A stretch of 64,000 bases of DNA from Vombatus ursinus (GCF_900497805.2 NW_020945064.1:3612187-3676186), one strand, 5' to 3'. Numbered from the stretch's first letter, positions 34,235-46,497 are shown. Notes: generated by a model not told the origin, from the letters alone. Program-made: numbers and translations.

Positions 34235-34600
34235 TAAAATATGAACTCTTCACCTTCCATTTAAAGCCCTTCATCTGGTGGCAGCTTCCAGGCTCATGTC
34301 ACATCATTCTCCTTCTAGTCAAACTGGCCTTGTTCCCTAAGCTTTAGAATCCTTAGCTTTATTCAAGGTTCTTGAGCCATTCCTACAGAAAGCCTTTCCT
34401 GATTCCTCTTGGATGTTAGGGCTCTCTTTTTCTTCAACTTATCATTTTTTAAAATTGTCTGTTTGTATGTTATACCCTCCCCCATCCTTAGTAGAATGTT
34501 AGCTCTTGTGGGGCAAAAACTGTTTTTCTTTTGGTTGTATCCTAGTCACCTTAACAAAGTCTTATTGGATTGGATTAATATTAGCTAAAAAAAAAAAAAA
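34235..34600 (+). mobile_element. L2 3' end
   Basis: AAGCCCTTCATCTGGTGGCA, AGAAAGCCTTTCCTGATTCC, TTGTCTGTTTGTATGTTATA and TAGAATGTTAGCTCTTGTGGG, in L2 3' UTR order. Confidence 0.72.
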
Positions 34601-34899
34601 GTACTGTCCTAGCTCCCCAAGAGCTCCCCTCTTCTGCCTTGTTTTGAAATGCAAAAATTTTATATTTATTCATTCAACAGAGTTATATTGAGTATAAATA
34701 TTTGCTGAGTTCAGTCCTCCGAGCAAAAGCACTGTATTGTGATAACATAAAGATGAACCAGACACGGTCCCTGCCCTCGAGGATTGAAGGCATAACATTT
34801 GGTACAGTACAGACTGAACTCTTGATGACTGATTTAAGCTTAAGACTAAATGAATATGCAGTATTTGTATGTCTGCTATAGCTTTCCAGAATCATTTAT

Positions 34900-36040
34900 G
34901 AGGAATGAATGGTTTTCTTAATCTCCTTTGGGGTCAGAAAATTCTTTTAATTCCTTTTAGTTAATTAAGAAGATAGTCTATTTCTGTCTTTAAATCTGCG
35001 AGTCTCTGTCTATTCCCAACCTCCCTCCATCCCTCGAAAATGAGTTTACAAGTTAGAAAAACATCTCAGAAGTCACTTCTAACTTTTTAATTTTGCCAGT
35101 GGTCTAAGCCAAGGTGGGGTGGGAAAGTTAGTAAGGACTCTATAATAAGAGGAGAGCAAAGGGAGCCATCATTGTGGCTTCTTATGTCTTCTTTTTGCCC
35201 AATTAGCAGGAGAAGGGAGTGGTGGTGAACTCAGATGTTAACCCAAAATAGTTTCATTAACAATATATTACTTTTAAAGCCATGGCTGCACCATGAACAC
35301 TGGAAAGATTTTTTGACAGATCAAGATGCTCTTTTAAAAATACATATTAAAATAAAATTAAAAGATCAAAATCAAACAATCAGATATTAAAATAAAATTT
35401 TAAAAGCAAACATTAATTTAAAGATGTCTTTGGTGAATAGGGGCAGCTTTCCAGAGCACCTGGGCCCTTGATAGTCATGGGAAACTCCAGGCCTCTTTAA
35501 TCAGAGCAGTGGGAAAGGGCAAGATTCCAGATGTCACTATCTTCACATTAATTAAAAGAATCATTTGTATCATTTATGTAAGATAAAAGAGGCATTTAGA
35601 GTAAGGAAGGAAATTAGATCAGTCTTTATGCACATAAACTTCATTGTTGTTTATAAGAGACTCAGGCAGCTCCTTCCTAAATCTGCGTCAGTGTCATGGA
35701 TAGACAAGAGAAAAGTGTTTTGGGAAGCAGGAGTTCCTTTCTTGAATTATTTGACCATCACATTCTGATCAAATAGGACAGCTTGACATTTCTAATAGAG
35801 CTCATTAAAAAGGACTCCTAAAACAATTTAGAAGTCTCTTTTTCTTTCTCCTCCTTTACTGGGTTGTCTTTTCATGTTATTGTGATAAAGAAGGTTCTTG
35901 AAATTGCATGCTGGTTTATTGTTCTGTTTATTTATAAACTAATTGAAGGTAGCCAGGGCATAGAAGGAAGACAGAAATTCATCCTCCCAAATGAAGTGAG
36001 AGAATGTCACATCTTCCCTAAAGGTTTTATAGAATTCTGG
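34900..36040. other. Unique, repeat-free segment; candidate conserved non-coding sequence
   Basis: No interspersed repeat that I recognise. The frames at 35,565-35,768 and 35,864-36,046 show no known domain. AT-rich blocks with TTAATTA-type cores. Could hold enhancer sequence; not demonstrable from this window alone. Confidence 0.35.
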
Positions 36041-36044
36041 ATCT

Positions 36045-36235
36045 AGAGTGGAAGGGATTTCAGAGACCATCTAATTCAACCTCCTCATTTTACAGAAGAG
36101 TAAACTGAGGCCCAGAGGGATTAAGTGACTTGCCCAGGGTCACACAGGCAGTAAGAAGTTGCAGAACCAGAATTTAAACTCGGGTCTAATGATTCTCAGC
36201 TTACCACCTTCCCCACTGTACCCACAGCAGGCTGC
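36045..36235 (-). mobile_element. MIR
   Basis: CATCTAATTCAACCTCCTCA, AAGAGTAAACTGAGGCCCAG and GTGACTTGCCCAGGGTCACA. Confidence 0.85.
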
Positions 36236-37150
36236 TAAGTAATGCTTGTACACTTATATTCTTCCTATCCTGCTCACCTGGTTACAAAGGCAGCTAGCTT
36301 ATAATCAATCTCCTTTACATCCTGTCATACCATGCTTTGAGATTACTAAATCTTTGTTCTAGAAAAATGCCTCCAACTCCCTATAGCTGACTCGTCAGGG
36401 TAAAGGTGCCAAATATTTTATACAAGAAAGGCGTGGGAAGCCATAAAGAAAAGGTATAAATTACTAAGCTTCATGTTACATTTGATGTCGCAATTTATGA
36501 CATATGTGTTTATCTCATTGAGCAAAATAACACTTGAAATCCTGTAATCATTCAACATAAATGTGTTTCATTTTGGTGTCCTACCCATAGACTTTATTCC
36601 CTCTGGCAGTCTACCTAGGGTAAAGGGAGACAGTGCAAGCACACACTAGAATTTTTGTCATAATGTTCACAATAAAACTGGTTTTAAAACTTGTTTCTGG
36701 ACCTTATTAGAGGCAGAAGAATTTTTTAAATGATTTTTTTTATATTTTAAATATATCTTGTTATTTAAAAAAAAATCTTTCCCCCTTTTGAGTCTTTGGT
36801 AAAAGAGATAAAAAAAAAAAACTGGGGCATTTTCTTGCCATATCTCTTTCTTGAATTTTACAAACTTCTTATTTTTAAGCTCCTTATGAACACTGGGCTA
36901 CAGAATATTTGGTTAATTTACCATTTGTCAGCAACAGTTTGGTAGCAGTTGTTTTTATTTTCCTAGGGGAAACAGGTAGGAAATAGGCTTTATTTCATAT
37001 TTTTTAATTATTTTATATTCCATTATTCATTTAATTTTATTTCATATTTCACATATGAAAATTCAAATTTATAAAATAGATACATCAAAGAATGATTATT
37101 TATATTGCAAGAGGATATTTGCTTTCTAAAAGGATGTGCTCTAGGATTAC
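36236..37150. other. Unique AT-rich sequence, no gene
   Basis: No exon and no clear repeat; poly-T/A-rich between 36,720 and 37,080. Confidence 0.45.
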
Positions 37151-37154
37151 TTTA

Positions 37155-37560
37155 GACAAATTAGGGCAAAAAGCATTTACTGAATACTTACTACATGCCA
37201 AACACTATATTAAGTGCTGGGGATACAAATACAAGCAAAAAGAAAGATAGTTCCTGCCCTCTCAGAGCTTACAGTTTATGATATAACATATTGTGACATA
37301 GGAAAGGAAGCTGAAAATGGGGGTGGGAGAGGTAGCGACAAGGGAAAGGGTGTTGAAGTAGATCCAAGAGGGGAGTGAAGGTCGGATGGACCTGGGCCAC
37401 ACCAAGAAATGGAGGGAACTCGCCAATGGGAGAAGGGGACTGACATGGAGGAGGCAGCAGAGGAAGATAAATATTCCTGAATGAGATCACAGCTGAGGCA
37501 TAGTGCTGAAGTCTAAAAGTCAGAAACAGAGCCATAAGGCATGTACTGTGCTCTATTAAA
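37155..37560 (-). mobile_element. L2 3' half
   Basis: AAAGCATTTACTGAATACTT, TTAAGTGCTGGGGATACAAA and AGTTCCTGCCCTCTCAGAGC, then the G-rich antisense body. Confidence 0.75.
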
Positions 37561-37607
37561 GGATTAAAAATATGTCATCATAATAGCTATATGTATATTA
37601 TATGATA

Positions 37608-37855
37608 GGGGCAGCTAGGTAGCACAGTGGTGTCAGACCTGGAGTTAGTAAGACTTATCTTCCTGAGTTCAAATCTGGCCTCAGACATGTCTAGCTGTGT
37701 GACCCTGGGCTAGTCACTTAACCCTGTTTGCCTCAGTTTCCTCATCTGTAAAATGAGCTAGAGAAGGAAATGACAAACTACTCCAGTATCTTTGCCAAGA
37801 AAACCCCAATGGAGTCACAAAGAGTCAGACACGACTGAAATGACTTAACAACAAT
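37608..37855 (+). mobile_element. MAR1 CORE-SINE
   Basis: Head GGGGCAGCTAGGTAGCACAG, CORE, CTCCAGTATCTTTGCCAAGA and AGTCAGACACGACTGAAATG, ending in AACAACAA. Confidence 0.93.
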
Positions 37856-37914
37856 ATCATACTGTATGATAGTTATCATTGGCAAAATTCTAGAACATAT
37901 TTAAAAGCAAAGGT

Positions 37915-38849
37915 TAGTGAACATCTAATCACTCAACAAGTACTTATTAAGCACCGGTTATATGCCAGGCACCTATAAGTGCTAGAGATTCAAAGACAAA
38001 AATGAAAATGTCCTTGACCTCAAAGAGTTTGTGTTCTGTCTGGAGGTGACATCATGTGCATATGTCTATAACATATACAAGATTTATGAAAAATAAATAC
38101 AATGTCATTTGTGGTAGGAGGCACTAATATCTGGGGGGATCAGAAAAGGCTTCATGAACAAAGTGGTAGTGACTTGAGTTTTGAAGGAAACCAGGAATTC
38201 TAAGAAACAGAGGTGAGGAGGAAGTTCTTTCTGGGGATAGGAGACAGCTAATATAAAGTTTCAGAGACAGGATATGGAATGTGTTATGTGTGAGGGACAA
38301 CGTGGCAACATTTCAGGGAGCTTGATGGATAGTAGTATGCCATCACGTCTTAAAGAGGGTTTTGGATGCCAAGCATAGCAATTGACATTTGACCCAAGAG
38401 TTGCTCCTGGAGTTTATTGAGTAGGAGAGGGATGGAGTCAATCTTGTGTTTTAGGGAAATCATTTTAGTAGTTATGTAGGATGGATTGGAAAGACAGGGA
38501 GACCAATTAGAAGGCTATTTTAATAATCCAGGCAAGAAGTGATCAAGGCCTTAAAAGTGTGGTGGCTATATGAGTGGAGAGAAGTGGACTAATCTTGTAT
38601 CAGTAGAAACAAGAAGATTTGGCAACTGATTGGATATGCCAGATGAGGAAAAATGACAAGCTGATGTTGCAAACTTGGGTGACCCGAAGGATACCCATGC
38701 CTATGATAGAGAACAGAGAATAGAGAAGCTGAGACAAGGAGTGGTTGAACCAAGAAAATTGGATCTGTTGTGGATATGGTGAGTTTGCATTGCTTACAAG
38801 ATATTTGAAATGTCCAGGAAGCAGTCAGGGAAGCACAACTGGACCTTAG
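37915..38849 (-). mobile_element. Long L2 copy (ORF2 end and 3' UTR)
   Basis: In plus-strand order: CAAGTACTTATTAAGCACC, ATATGCCAGGCACCTATAAG, GACTTGAGTTTTGAAGGAAA, GTTTATTGAGTAGGAGAGGG, GACCAATTAGAAGGCTATTT and ATTTGGCAACTGATTGGATA. This is the reverse complement of the L2 3' terminal kilobase. It is interrupted at its far end by the LTR at 38,850. Confidence 0.85.
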
Positions 38850-39285
38850 TGATGGAGTGATGGGACCTGGAACCTGAAATTTCCCATACATTTCAGTAGC
38901 CCAGATCACTGGTGTTTCCACCCAAGGCATCTAGCCCATGCCAGCCTACTTAGATACTCAATAATCCTTTTAACAGCCCTTTCACTGTGGCTCTCTGACC
39001 ACTTAACTCCTTTCATTGTCTGCACCTGGCCCACCCCAGGCTATTTACCATGCCTTAATCCCATCAAGATCTTTTCACCGACCCTTTTTCCCTTTTTTTT
39101 GTACAAAAATATCAATCTCACCCCAATTAAGCTGTAGATTCACTTAGAATCTAGCCTGCTTCTATTAGTGATACAAATAAACCCTGCTACTTTGACTGAA
39201 GGAAGGCTTGAGTGGTGGAATTCTTTCAAGGCAGACCTCCTAGTACCCTTACATTCTGGGGTTCCCAGCACCCCAAACTGCAACA
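38850..39285 (+). mobile_element. Solo LTR, family B
   Basis: 436 bp from TGATGGAGTGATGGGACC to CTGCAACA, collinear with the reverse complement of 19,694-20,139. Flanks TTAG (38846-38849) and TCAG (39286-39289) may be a decayed 4-bp duplication. It has an ACAAATAAACC signal and a GAAGGAAGGCTTGAGTGG box. Confidence 0.8.
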
Positions 39286-39754
39286 TCAGGAGAAAGACAA
39301 AAGCTAAATATATAGATCTGAATTATCTGTAGAGAGACAAAAAGCAGTGATCACAAAGAACCAACATAGCTTCATTAAGAATGAGCTGAGCCAGACCATC
39401 CTCATTTCAATTTGTTGATAGTCTTAGAGAGTTGCCAGTAGTCCTTAAAGTCTGAGTGCTTCACAAAACCCTCTAAGACTGTATACATTACAAAAGAGTG
39501 GCCAATGAATTACACTGGGGAGAAAATTTCCATATTGGGAATTTCCTACAACTGATGAAATCACCAATCTGGATCAAAACCCAAAAATAATACAATAATA
39601 TGTTCTTTTAATATATTAGAATTTGTTATTTAAATTTTTTATGTTTTCAAGTATGAATTGACAGTACCACCATTTAAAATATAGTCTGGTTTACAAAAAA
39701 AAGTTTCTGTTGCATATCTATCATATGAAATTTCATAGGATTTAAAGCTCTTGG
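39286..39754. other. No gene recognised
   Basis: Unassigned sequence, possibly the continuation of the interrupted L2 at its left end. Confidence 0.4.
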
Positions 39755-40135
39755 AGACTCTGAAGATCACTTAGGCCACCTTTTTTATGTATTGGAGCTT
39801 TTTCACAATCTGATGAAACCTATGGACTTCTCAGAATAATGTTTTTAAGCACGTAAAATAAAATAGGATTATAAAGGAAACAAATTATATTAAACATGGC
39901 ATATTATAATTATATATTTTATTATATTATATGTAATTACATGTAGATACAATTACAGATTAATTATATTATATACAGATTGTCCCAAAAGGCTTAGCTT
40001 AAAGCTGCACTAAGACTTTGGGGATGCTCTGCATAATTAATTAATCATTATAGAAATATTGCAGCTAATTAATGATATGTAATTTATGATAATATGTAAT
40101 ACTTTTAAAAGTTCATAGACCCTAGGTTAAAAACC
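39755..40135. mobile_element. Non-autonomous DNA transposon, opposite orientation to the 33.6/34.0 kb copies
   Basis: Contains GATGAAACCTATGGACTTCT, AGAATAATGTTTTTAAGCAC and TAGGATTATAAAGGAAACA, and a right end TTCATAGACCCTAGGTTAAA that is the reverse of GTTCTTAACCTGGGGTCCAT-type ends. A mariner-like MITE is nested inside. Confidence 0.5.
39974..40035. mobile_element. Miniature mariner-like element (MITE)
   Basis: About 58 bp: a left arm ACAGATTGTCCCAAAAGGCTT and a right arm AAGACTTTGGGGATGCTCTG that pair as imperfect inverted repeats around CTTAAAGCTGCA, with TA at both edges. The arms resemble mariner ends (GTCCCAAAAGTCTTAG). Confidence 0.6.
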
Positions 40136-40139
40136 AGGT

Positions 40140-40255
40140 TAAACATGATTTAGTCTAATTCTTTCATTAATAAGATGAGGAAACTGGAGCCCAAGTTACT
40201 TGCCCAAGGTCACCCAGCTAGGGAGTACTGAACTCAGGTTTTCTGACATTCTCTT
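40140..40255 (-). mobile_element. MIR fragment
   Basis: GATGAGGAAACTGGAGCCCA and TTGCCCAAGGTCACCCAGCT. Confidence 0.75.
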
Positions 40256-40734
40256 TTTTATTCTTCCTTATTTACCATTGATTTTCACCTGTCCTCTAAC
40301 ATGGGTATGACTACCCATCAACAATTGGTTCAGTAAGGATGTCCCCTGGGGTAACCAGTTGACTCCAGTCTAGTAAACTGTGTATAATCAATTTCAAATT
40401 TTGTGATATTGTTTGATGCTCCTAACTCTCTCTTTCACCAAAAGTCAGTACAAGTCTCATTCCAATACAATACTGCAATACTGGTGACTTGGAAGATATG
40501 CCAGGTTAGCACATGGCCTGGAAGTTTATAGAAAGGCTTTGAGTACATTCCCAACAAATAAGGTGTGTCTGTCATTGGAGGACCATTCTTATTAAGTGTG
40601 AGGAGGCTCATCACAATAGTGATGGTGGCAGCCTGGAAGAAAATGTTGGCAAGGAGGTACTAAGAATCCCCAGTAAAACTACGATTTTTAGACCATCCAT
40701 AAACATTAACTTGACTCTCAATATTACAGGTTGC
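40256..40734. other. No gene recognised
   Basis: Unassigned sequence without exon support. Confidence 0.45.
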
Positions 40735-40985
40735 TAGGTGGTGCGGATAGAATATTGGACCCATAATCAGGAAGACCTGAGCGCAATTATGACCTCAGAC
40801 ACTTCTTAGTTGTATGACTCTGGGCAAGTCACTTAGCCTCTAACTGCCTCAGTTTCCTCATCTTTAAATAGGAATAATAATAGCACCTACCTCACAGGGT
40901 TGTTGTGAGGATGAAATAAAATAATATTTGTAAAGTGCTTAGCAAACAAAGTGATACAAAAATGCTAGCTATTCTTCTTTATCCA
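40735..40985 (+). mobile_element. THER1/MIR SINE, near full length
   Basis: TGCTAGGTGGTGCGGATAG head, CORE, CCTCAGTTTCCTCATC, AATAATAGCACCTACCTCAC, AGGGTTGTTGTGAGGATG and AAAGTGCTTAGCAAACAAA. Confidence 0.9.
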
Positions 40986-41304
40986 ACAACTATATCAAAA
41001 TTCCACTGGGGGAACTTAACCATATCATATTGACATTCTCACTATACTAGAAGACATAAGACAGTTGCAAATAAATGGAAAAATGCCTCTTATGTTCTCC
41101 TTGGAGAGGAAAGTGTGGGTGTCAGCAGAGTGGATCTCATTATGTGACCATAGGCAACAAGAAGCATCATTTTAGGAGACACTTGGTCATCCTGCCTTGC
41201 AGGGCTCATCATAAACATAAATAAAAAGACCACCCAGGAGATAACTGCAGCTTATGTGCAATGTCCATTGAAGAAGATGGCGCTGGTTTTGGAGGAGGGG
41301 GAAG
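40986..41304. other. No gene recognised
   Basis: Unassigned sequence between two MIR copies. Confidence 0.45.
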
Positions 41305-41545
41305 AATTGAGAGTGGATAGAATGCTAGCCTCGAAATCAGAAAGGCCTGGGTTCAAATCCTTCTACTCTCCCTCAGCAACGTGACCATGGGCTAGTCAAC
41401 CAACTACTCTGAGCCTCAGTTTCTTCATCTGTGAAATAGAGATAATGCCAGTAGTACTAACCTCAAAGGGATTATGGTGAGAGCTAAATGATTTCAGGTA
41501 TGCTTGATGCTTTGCAAACTTTAAAGCATATAAATGGCAGCTACA
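41305..41545 (+). mobile_element. THER1/MIR SINE
   Basis: GGGTTCAAATCCTTCTACTC, GAGCCTCAGTTTCTTCATC and TGCTTTGCAAACTTTAAAGC. Confidence 0.82.
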
Positions 41546-42485
41546 ATTATTACTAAGTAGAGAAATTCTATGAAAAGTATGGCAAGAATTGATAGATCAA
41601 CTCAATATATAAATATATAAACATCCAAAAGAATGTTGGAACATATGGGTTAGCCTCCATAGCCCAGGTGTCTCAGGGAAGAAGGAATGGGAAGAAGGAA
41701 CTGCCTCTGGTCTCCCAATAAAAAGATAAAAAAACAACAAAACCAAAAGCCCAAAACCCAAGCACTGAGGGAACCAGTGTTTCCTTTCGGGAACCTCTTT
41801 ATTAATGGATGGAATCATCTGGAGCCCTTCCACCTCTCTGGGAGCTGAGTGAAGGCCTTGCAGAAACCTAGCCCTGAAGGCATGCAGGCAAGGAAGGATC
41901 TGGCCTGCAGAGAGAGAAAGGAAGCCAAAGGCTCATAGATTATTCAGAAGTCTCATCCAGGAATATAATTAAACACTTATTTCTTTGCAAAACTAAAGCA
42001 AGTACTATGGGAGAGATTTAAATATATATATATTTGCATACACACATTTATGAAACAATTTCTACTGTGGAAGAATTTATCATCTAAAGAAAGATGGCAT
42101 AAAGAAGTTAAGACACTCAATAATATACAAATAACAACAAACAAATATTGTACCAACTTAGTATGAAATAGGTGCAGAATAAAGGAATGATCAGGATGGT
42201 GTGGGGTTAATCAGGGAAGAGTTTTCTGCAGGGTTTTGAACAAAGGGAAAATAGGGGCTAGCTGGACAATGCCAGGTGAGAGGAATTGCATGTTTTTACA
42301 GTGAAGGCATTAGAGCAGTCATGTGTGGGGCATATCAAATTTCCCTAACTAGAAGAGATAGTCTGTGTTAGAGAATAATAATAAACAAGGTTAGTGAAAA
42401 GGGAAGTTGGTGGCAAGGCAAGAAAACATGAAGTTTAAAACTGCAGTTAGAGTTTATTGAAGTATTAGTAAAGTATCTATTGAAA
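41546..42485. other. No gene recognised
   Basis: Unassigned. Part of 42,000-42,340 resembles antisense L2 (a TACTATGGG... then ...GGGAAGAGTTTTCTGCAGG order), too weak to call. Confidence 0.4.
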
Positions 42486-42489
42486 TTCA

Positions 42490-43360
42490 TTGAAGAGATC
42501 ACAATTCATTCCCCAGTAGAGAAGTGCTCAAAGGATACTAACAAATAGTTCCCAAAAGAATTATAAACAATTAACGAACAAATGAAAGCATGATCCAAAT
42601 TACTAATAGTAAATGAAATGCAAATAAAAATAACTCTGACTTTTCACCATCACACTTAGTGAATTGGCTAAGATAATAGATGGAAAGCAATGTTGGAGGA
42701 CCCACAGAAAGATAGGTATACTCATGCAATGGTGTCAAACTCAAATAGAAATAGAGAGCATTAGGCCATACATAAGGATCCTTGTGGGCCTACATATTGG
42801 CTTAATTTTAAAATGTAATACTATCTATGTTTTATTGTATTTTTTACTTAACTATTAAATGTTTCCCAATTACACTTTACTGGTTCAGGCAGCATATTTG
42901 CCTGAATATTTGCCCCATATTTGGGCCCCATATTTGACAGCTCTGCACTAATGCACTATTCGTGGAGCTGTGAATTGGCCCAACCATTCCAAAAGGCAAT
43001 TTGGAATTAAGCTAAGAAAATAAGGAATGCCTTTTGATCAGTGATGAAAAAAAAGGTCCCATATCCACCAAGAAATTCATGACAGCTTATTTTGTAGCCA
43101 AGGAACTGGGGAAAAAAATAAATATTATTGATCAGGGAATGGCTAAGCAAATTGTGGTCCATGAATGTGATGGACTATTTCTGTCTTATAAGAAACAATG
43201 AGTATGATGAATACAGAGAAGTATGATAAAAACATATGAACTGATACAAGGTGAAGTAAGCAGAATCTGGAAAAGAATATATGCAATGATTTCCAAGGTG
43301 TAAGTGAAAAGAACAACAATATAAAACTTGTGAAATTATAATGCCCACAATTAGCCCTAA
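42490..43360 (+). mobile_element. L1 3' part, interrupted by a hAT-like element
   Basis: CCCCAGTAGAGAAGTGCTCA, GAAATGCAAATAAAAATAAC, CACTATTCGTGGAGCTGTGA, ATTTTGTAGCCAAGGAACTG and AAGCAAATTGTGGTCCATG, in the order of the 18-kb L1. Diverged. Confidence 0.72.
42727..42944. mobile_element. hAT-like non-autonomous DNA transposon in L1
   Basis: Left end AATGGTGTCAAACTC and a degraded right end TTTGACAGCTCTG; the interior has CCATACATAAGGATCCTTGT and CTATCTATGTTTTATTGTAT. Flanks TACTCATG and CACTAATG match at six of eight positions, as expected for an 8-bp hAT duplication. Confidence 0.6.
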
Positions 43361-43654
43361 AGAAGAGATAAGAAAATGCACTTCCCTCCCTCTCTTCCCT
43401 GTTTGCAGAGGTAAGAGACTTCACCTATAACGTTGGAGTTAGTTGTTGTTTTGGTTAAATATACTGAACTGTTTTTTTCCTCTGTTCTTTGTTATAAGGG
43501 ATAACTCTCTAATGGGAGAGGTAGAAAGAATGGGAAATGTAATGTAAAGAAGAAGAATAACAAATTTTAAAGCAATAAATTTGGTAGAGTAGAAAGGAAA
43601 GAGAGTTTATGAATTGAATTTCAGAGTAGAGGACACAGAGGGCGGAAATTTCAA

Positions 43655-43901
43655 TCATTTTTCAGTCGTGTCTGACTCTTTGTGACCCCATTTGGGGTTT
43701 TCTTAGCAAAGATACCGGAATGGTTTTGCCATTTCCTTCTCCAGCTCATTTTACAGATGAGGAAACTGAAGCAAACAGGGTTAAGTGATTTGCTCAGGGT
43801 CACACAGCTACTAAGTGTCTGAGGGCAGATTTGAACTCAGGAAGATGAGTCTTCCTGACTTCAGGACCAGCATTCTATCTACTGTACCACCTAGCTTCCC
43901 T
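43655..43901 (-). mobile_element. MAR1 CORE-SINE
   Basis: TTTTTCAGTCGTGTCTGACTC, GACCCCATTTGGGGTTTTCT, reverse CORE and an end CCACCTAGCTTCCC. Confidence 0.93.
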
Positions 43902-44274
43902 GTGGTGGAAAATAAAGGATGTTAAATTGGGTGTTGTGTGTGTGTGTATGTGTGACATAAGGTACCCAAAATGAAGATTAGAGTTCTAGGTACCTCAGGA
44001 TGAAGAATGTCTAGGAGTTTAAATGATGTATCTTTTACTTGAGTCCACATCCTTGAGATGAGTCCCTGAGAGGAAGTGCTCAATAAAATATTCTCAGAGG
44101 AAAGAAGCATGATTTTGAAAAATGCTATTTTTTTTTTCCTCTGGAGGTAGGGAAGAAAGTGATTCCAGCTTATTTGTCTTTATAAAAATGTTAAGACATA
44201 TGAAATCTCATGGAAAAATCAGAATAGAATGAGGAAAAATGTTCTCATTACTGGAATAGGCAAGTTTTTGCTGT

Positions 44275-44319
44275 ATACATACACATATACATACATACAT
44301 ACATACCTATATGTGTATG

Positions 44320-44355
<36 letters not shown>

Positions 44356-44370
44356 TATATATAACAGATA
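44275..44370. repeat. (TACA)n/(TA)n microsatellite
   Basis: ATACATACATACATACC, then about 14 TA units, then CACACACATATATAT. Confidence 0.92.
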
Positions 44371-44459
44371 TATATCTTGGTGACACTTCCAGTCTTTATA
44401 GCAAGTTACTTCAATGTTTATGTCCAATTGTCTGAATTCTTCTCTCTCACAGAACTCCT

Positions 44460-44555
44460 AGAACATTAGAACTGAAAAGAATCTTAAAGATCATCTATTT
44501 TAAGTCTTTCATTTTTCAGGTGAAAAAACAGCTCCCAGAGGATCAGGGGCAGGCC
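44460..44555 (-). mobile_element. MIR-like fragment
   Basis: AACTGAAAAGAATCTTAAAG, ATCTATTTTAAGTCTTTC and GTGAAAAAACAGCTCCCAGAG. Old and short. Confidence 0.45.
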
Positions 44556-44559
44556 CAAA

Positions 44560-46090
44560 CCTGGCTAGAATGGGAGTTATATCATGCTTTTCAAGCTATT
44601 CAATAATAGTTAGAATGATAGTTCTTTAGGAAGAAAAGTGAGATGAATTCAAACATCTTTATATGGACATCTGAACTTAATAATTTTTGTATGATTAGTA
44701 ATGAAATGTTCTGTACAATGTTGGCACTGAAAGTTAGTGGAAAACTTTATATCCTTAGAGAATGCGTGGTTCAAGATTTTCAAAAAGAAAATAGAAAGAG
44801 GCCAGAAGGCCAAGAGTCCTGCGTACTCATGGATGAATCAAAGGCTTGCTGATCTACTGCAACCTTTCTTACTGAGAAAGAACTGGGCAAACAAGAACCC
44901 GGAGAATGTCCATGGCTAAATATTAACTTGTGCTTATTTCTCCATAACTGCATCTTGTTTAATTTGGCTTGAGCATGGAGAGATTCTTTCGTAAGCTTGT
45001 GTGTAACGACTAAACAGCAGACAGTATGACCTTTACACACAAGTTAATAAACTTTTAAAACTTGGATGCTTCTTCTTTTCTTCATCCGTGAAATGAATAA
45101 ATGGTGAAATGTATTCTTTTGTTCTACGTGAAGGGACAAACTGGCAATAAATGCCTTTCAAACAAAAATTCCATCGTGTCAGAAAGAAACATAGCTTTCT
45201 TTTGCCCACTGAAGTCTGCAAAGGTGCTGGAGGCTCTTGGGTAGCTGGTCTACTATGACCCTGACTGGGATTTGTCTCTACTTGTGGAAGCTTAGTAATG
45301 TTTATAAAGAAACACAGGCAGCGGAAATGCTTTGTTAAAAAACAAAACCCATCCCACTTAAAACTATGCAGTCATGGCTTTTTCTTTCATCTCTGATCTG
45401 GGGATCTTGGTATTTTGGACAGGAAGCAGAAATAATAATATTAAGTTTGCTCTTGCCCTACAGAGTCCATAGTTGAGTTTCAACTGCCCCCTGCTGGATA
45501 TTTTAATCTTTCAGGTCAATTAAAAAAAATCAATGGCAGTGAGTACTCTACATGTTTTAATTGAAATCTGGATATCTGAATCATAAAGTCCAGAATCAGA
45601 AAAGGCCTCAGATACCTATGCTTCTGTTTCCAAGTAAAATCTACATTAAACCACATTAGAAGGGTGAGTGTAATTGTATCCTAATTGAAAAGTCATCAGT
45701 CACCAAATAGTGGTGAAGCAGATCCTGTGTATATGGCAGGAAGCTGGGTACTAGCACTGTGGGAGGGCTGCTGTATTTAGGACAGCGCATAGGGTGTGGA
45801 AGGTAGGTGTAGACTTTCCCACTCCCATGGGTGGGTAGACAGGGAATTATTGATTTGAGTGTAAATTGAGGCAAGGGCTGGGAAAGAAGTCAGATAGGGT
45901 GTGGGTGAAACTAAAGAATCTGGCCTGTCACAGGCCCAGCCCGAAATTCAGCCAAACACACATTCCAGAGCTTAGCAAACTTTGTAGCCAGCAGGTACCC
46001 TGTTATCTTTTTCTTATCACATAGTATACTTAGTGTCTATGGAAGCCCTAAACCTCTAGGATCTTGTAATCTAATTAAAGAGAATGTATG
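44560..46090. other. No gene recognised
   Basis: About 1.5 kb without a repeat that I can name. An AATAAA with flanking A-rich sequence near 45,045-45,060 could be a polyadenylation signal, but I see no coding exon to go with it. Confidence 0.45.
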
Positions 46091-46093
46091 TTG

Positions 46094-46327
46094 TTGTATT
46101 TGTTGTTGTTCAGTCATGTATGACTGTGACCCCATTTGGGGTTTTCTTGGCAAAGGTATTGGAGTGGTTTGCTATTTCCTTTTCCAGCTCATTTTACAGA
46201 TAAGGAAACTGAGGTAAACAGTCACACAGCTAGTAAGGCTGAAGCTAGATTTGAACTCAGGAAGATTAGTCTTCCTGACTTCAGGCCCCCAGCACTCAAT
46301 GGCACTATGGCGCCACCTAGCTTCCCA
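46094..46327 (-). mobile_element. MAR1 CORE-SINE
   Basis: TTGTTGTTCAGTCATGTATG, GACCCCATTTGGGGTTTTCTT and an end GGCGCCACCTAGCTTCCC. Confidence 0.92.
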
Positions 46328-46461
46328 ATTGCCGAAACAGTCACCACCTAGCTACTCCCAAAAGGGGCAGGTTTTTGCTGATTTTTCTTTTAAAAAAAAA
46401 AAGTTGGTTATTACAGATCTGAGTTGAATAAGACACTCTCATACTATGAGGAACTGTTTAG

Positions 46462-46465
<4 letters not shown>

Positions 46466-46495
<30 letters not shown>
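46466..46495. repeat. (TG)n microsatellite
   Basis: About 15 TG units. Confidence 0.95.

Positions 46496-46497
<2 letters not shown>

Noticed and set aside
44643-45060. Possible processed pseudogene ending in AATAAA near 45,048
   Set aside because: Frames are short and unlike any protein that I recognise; there is no clear poly(A) tail with flanking duplications.
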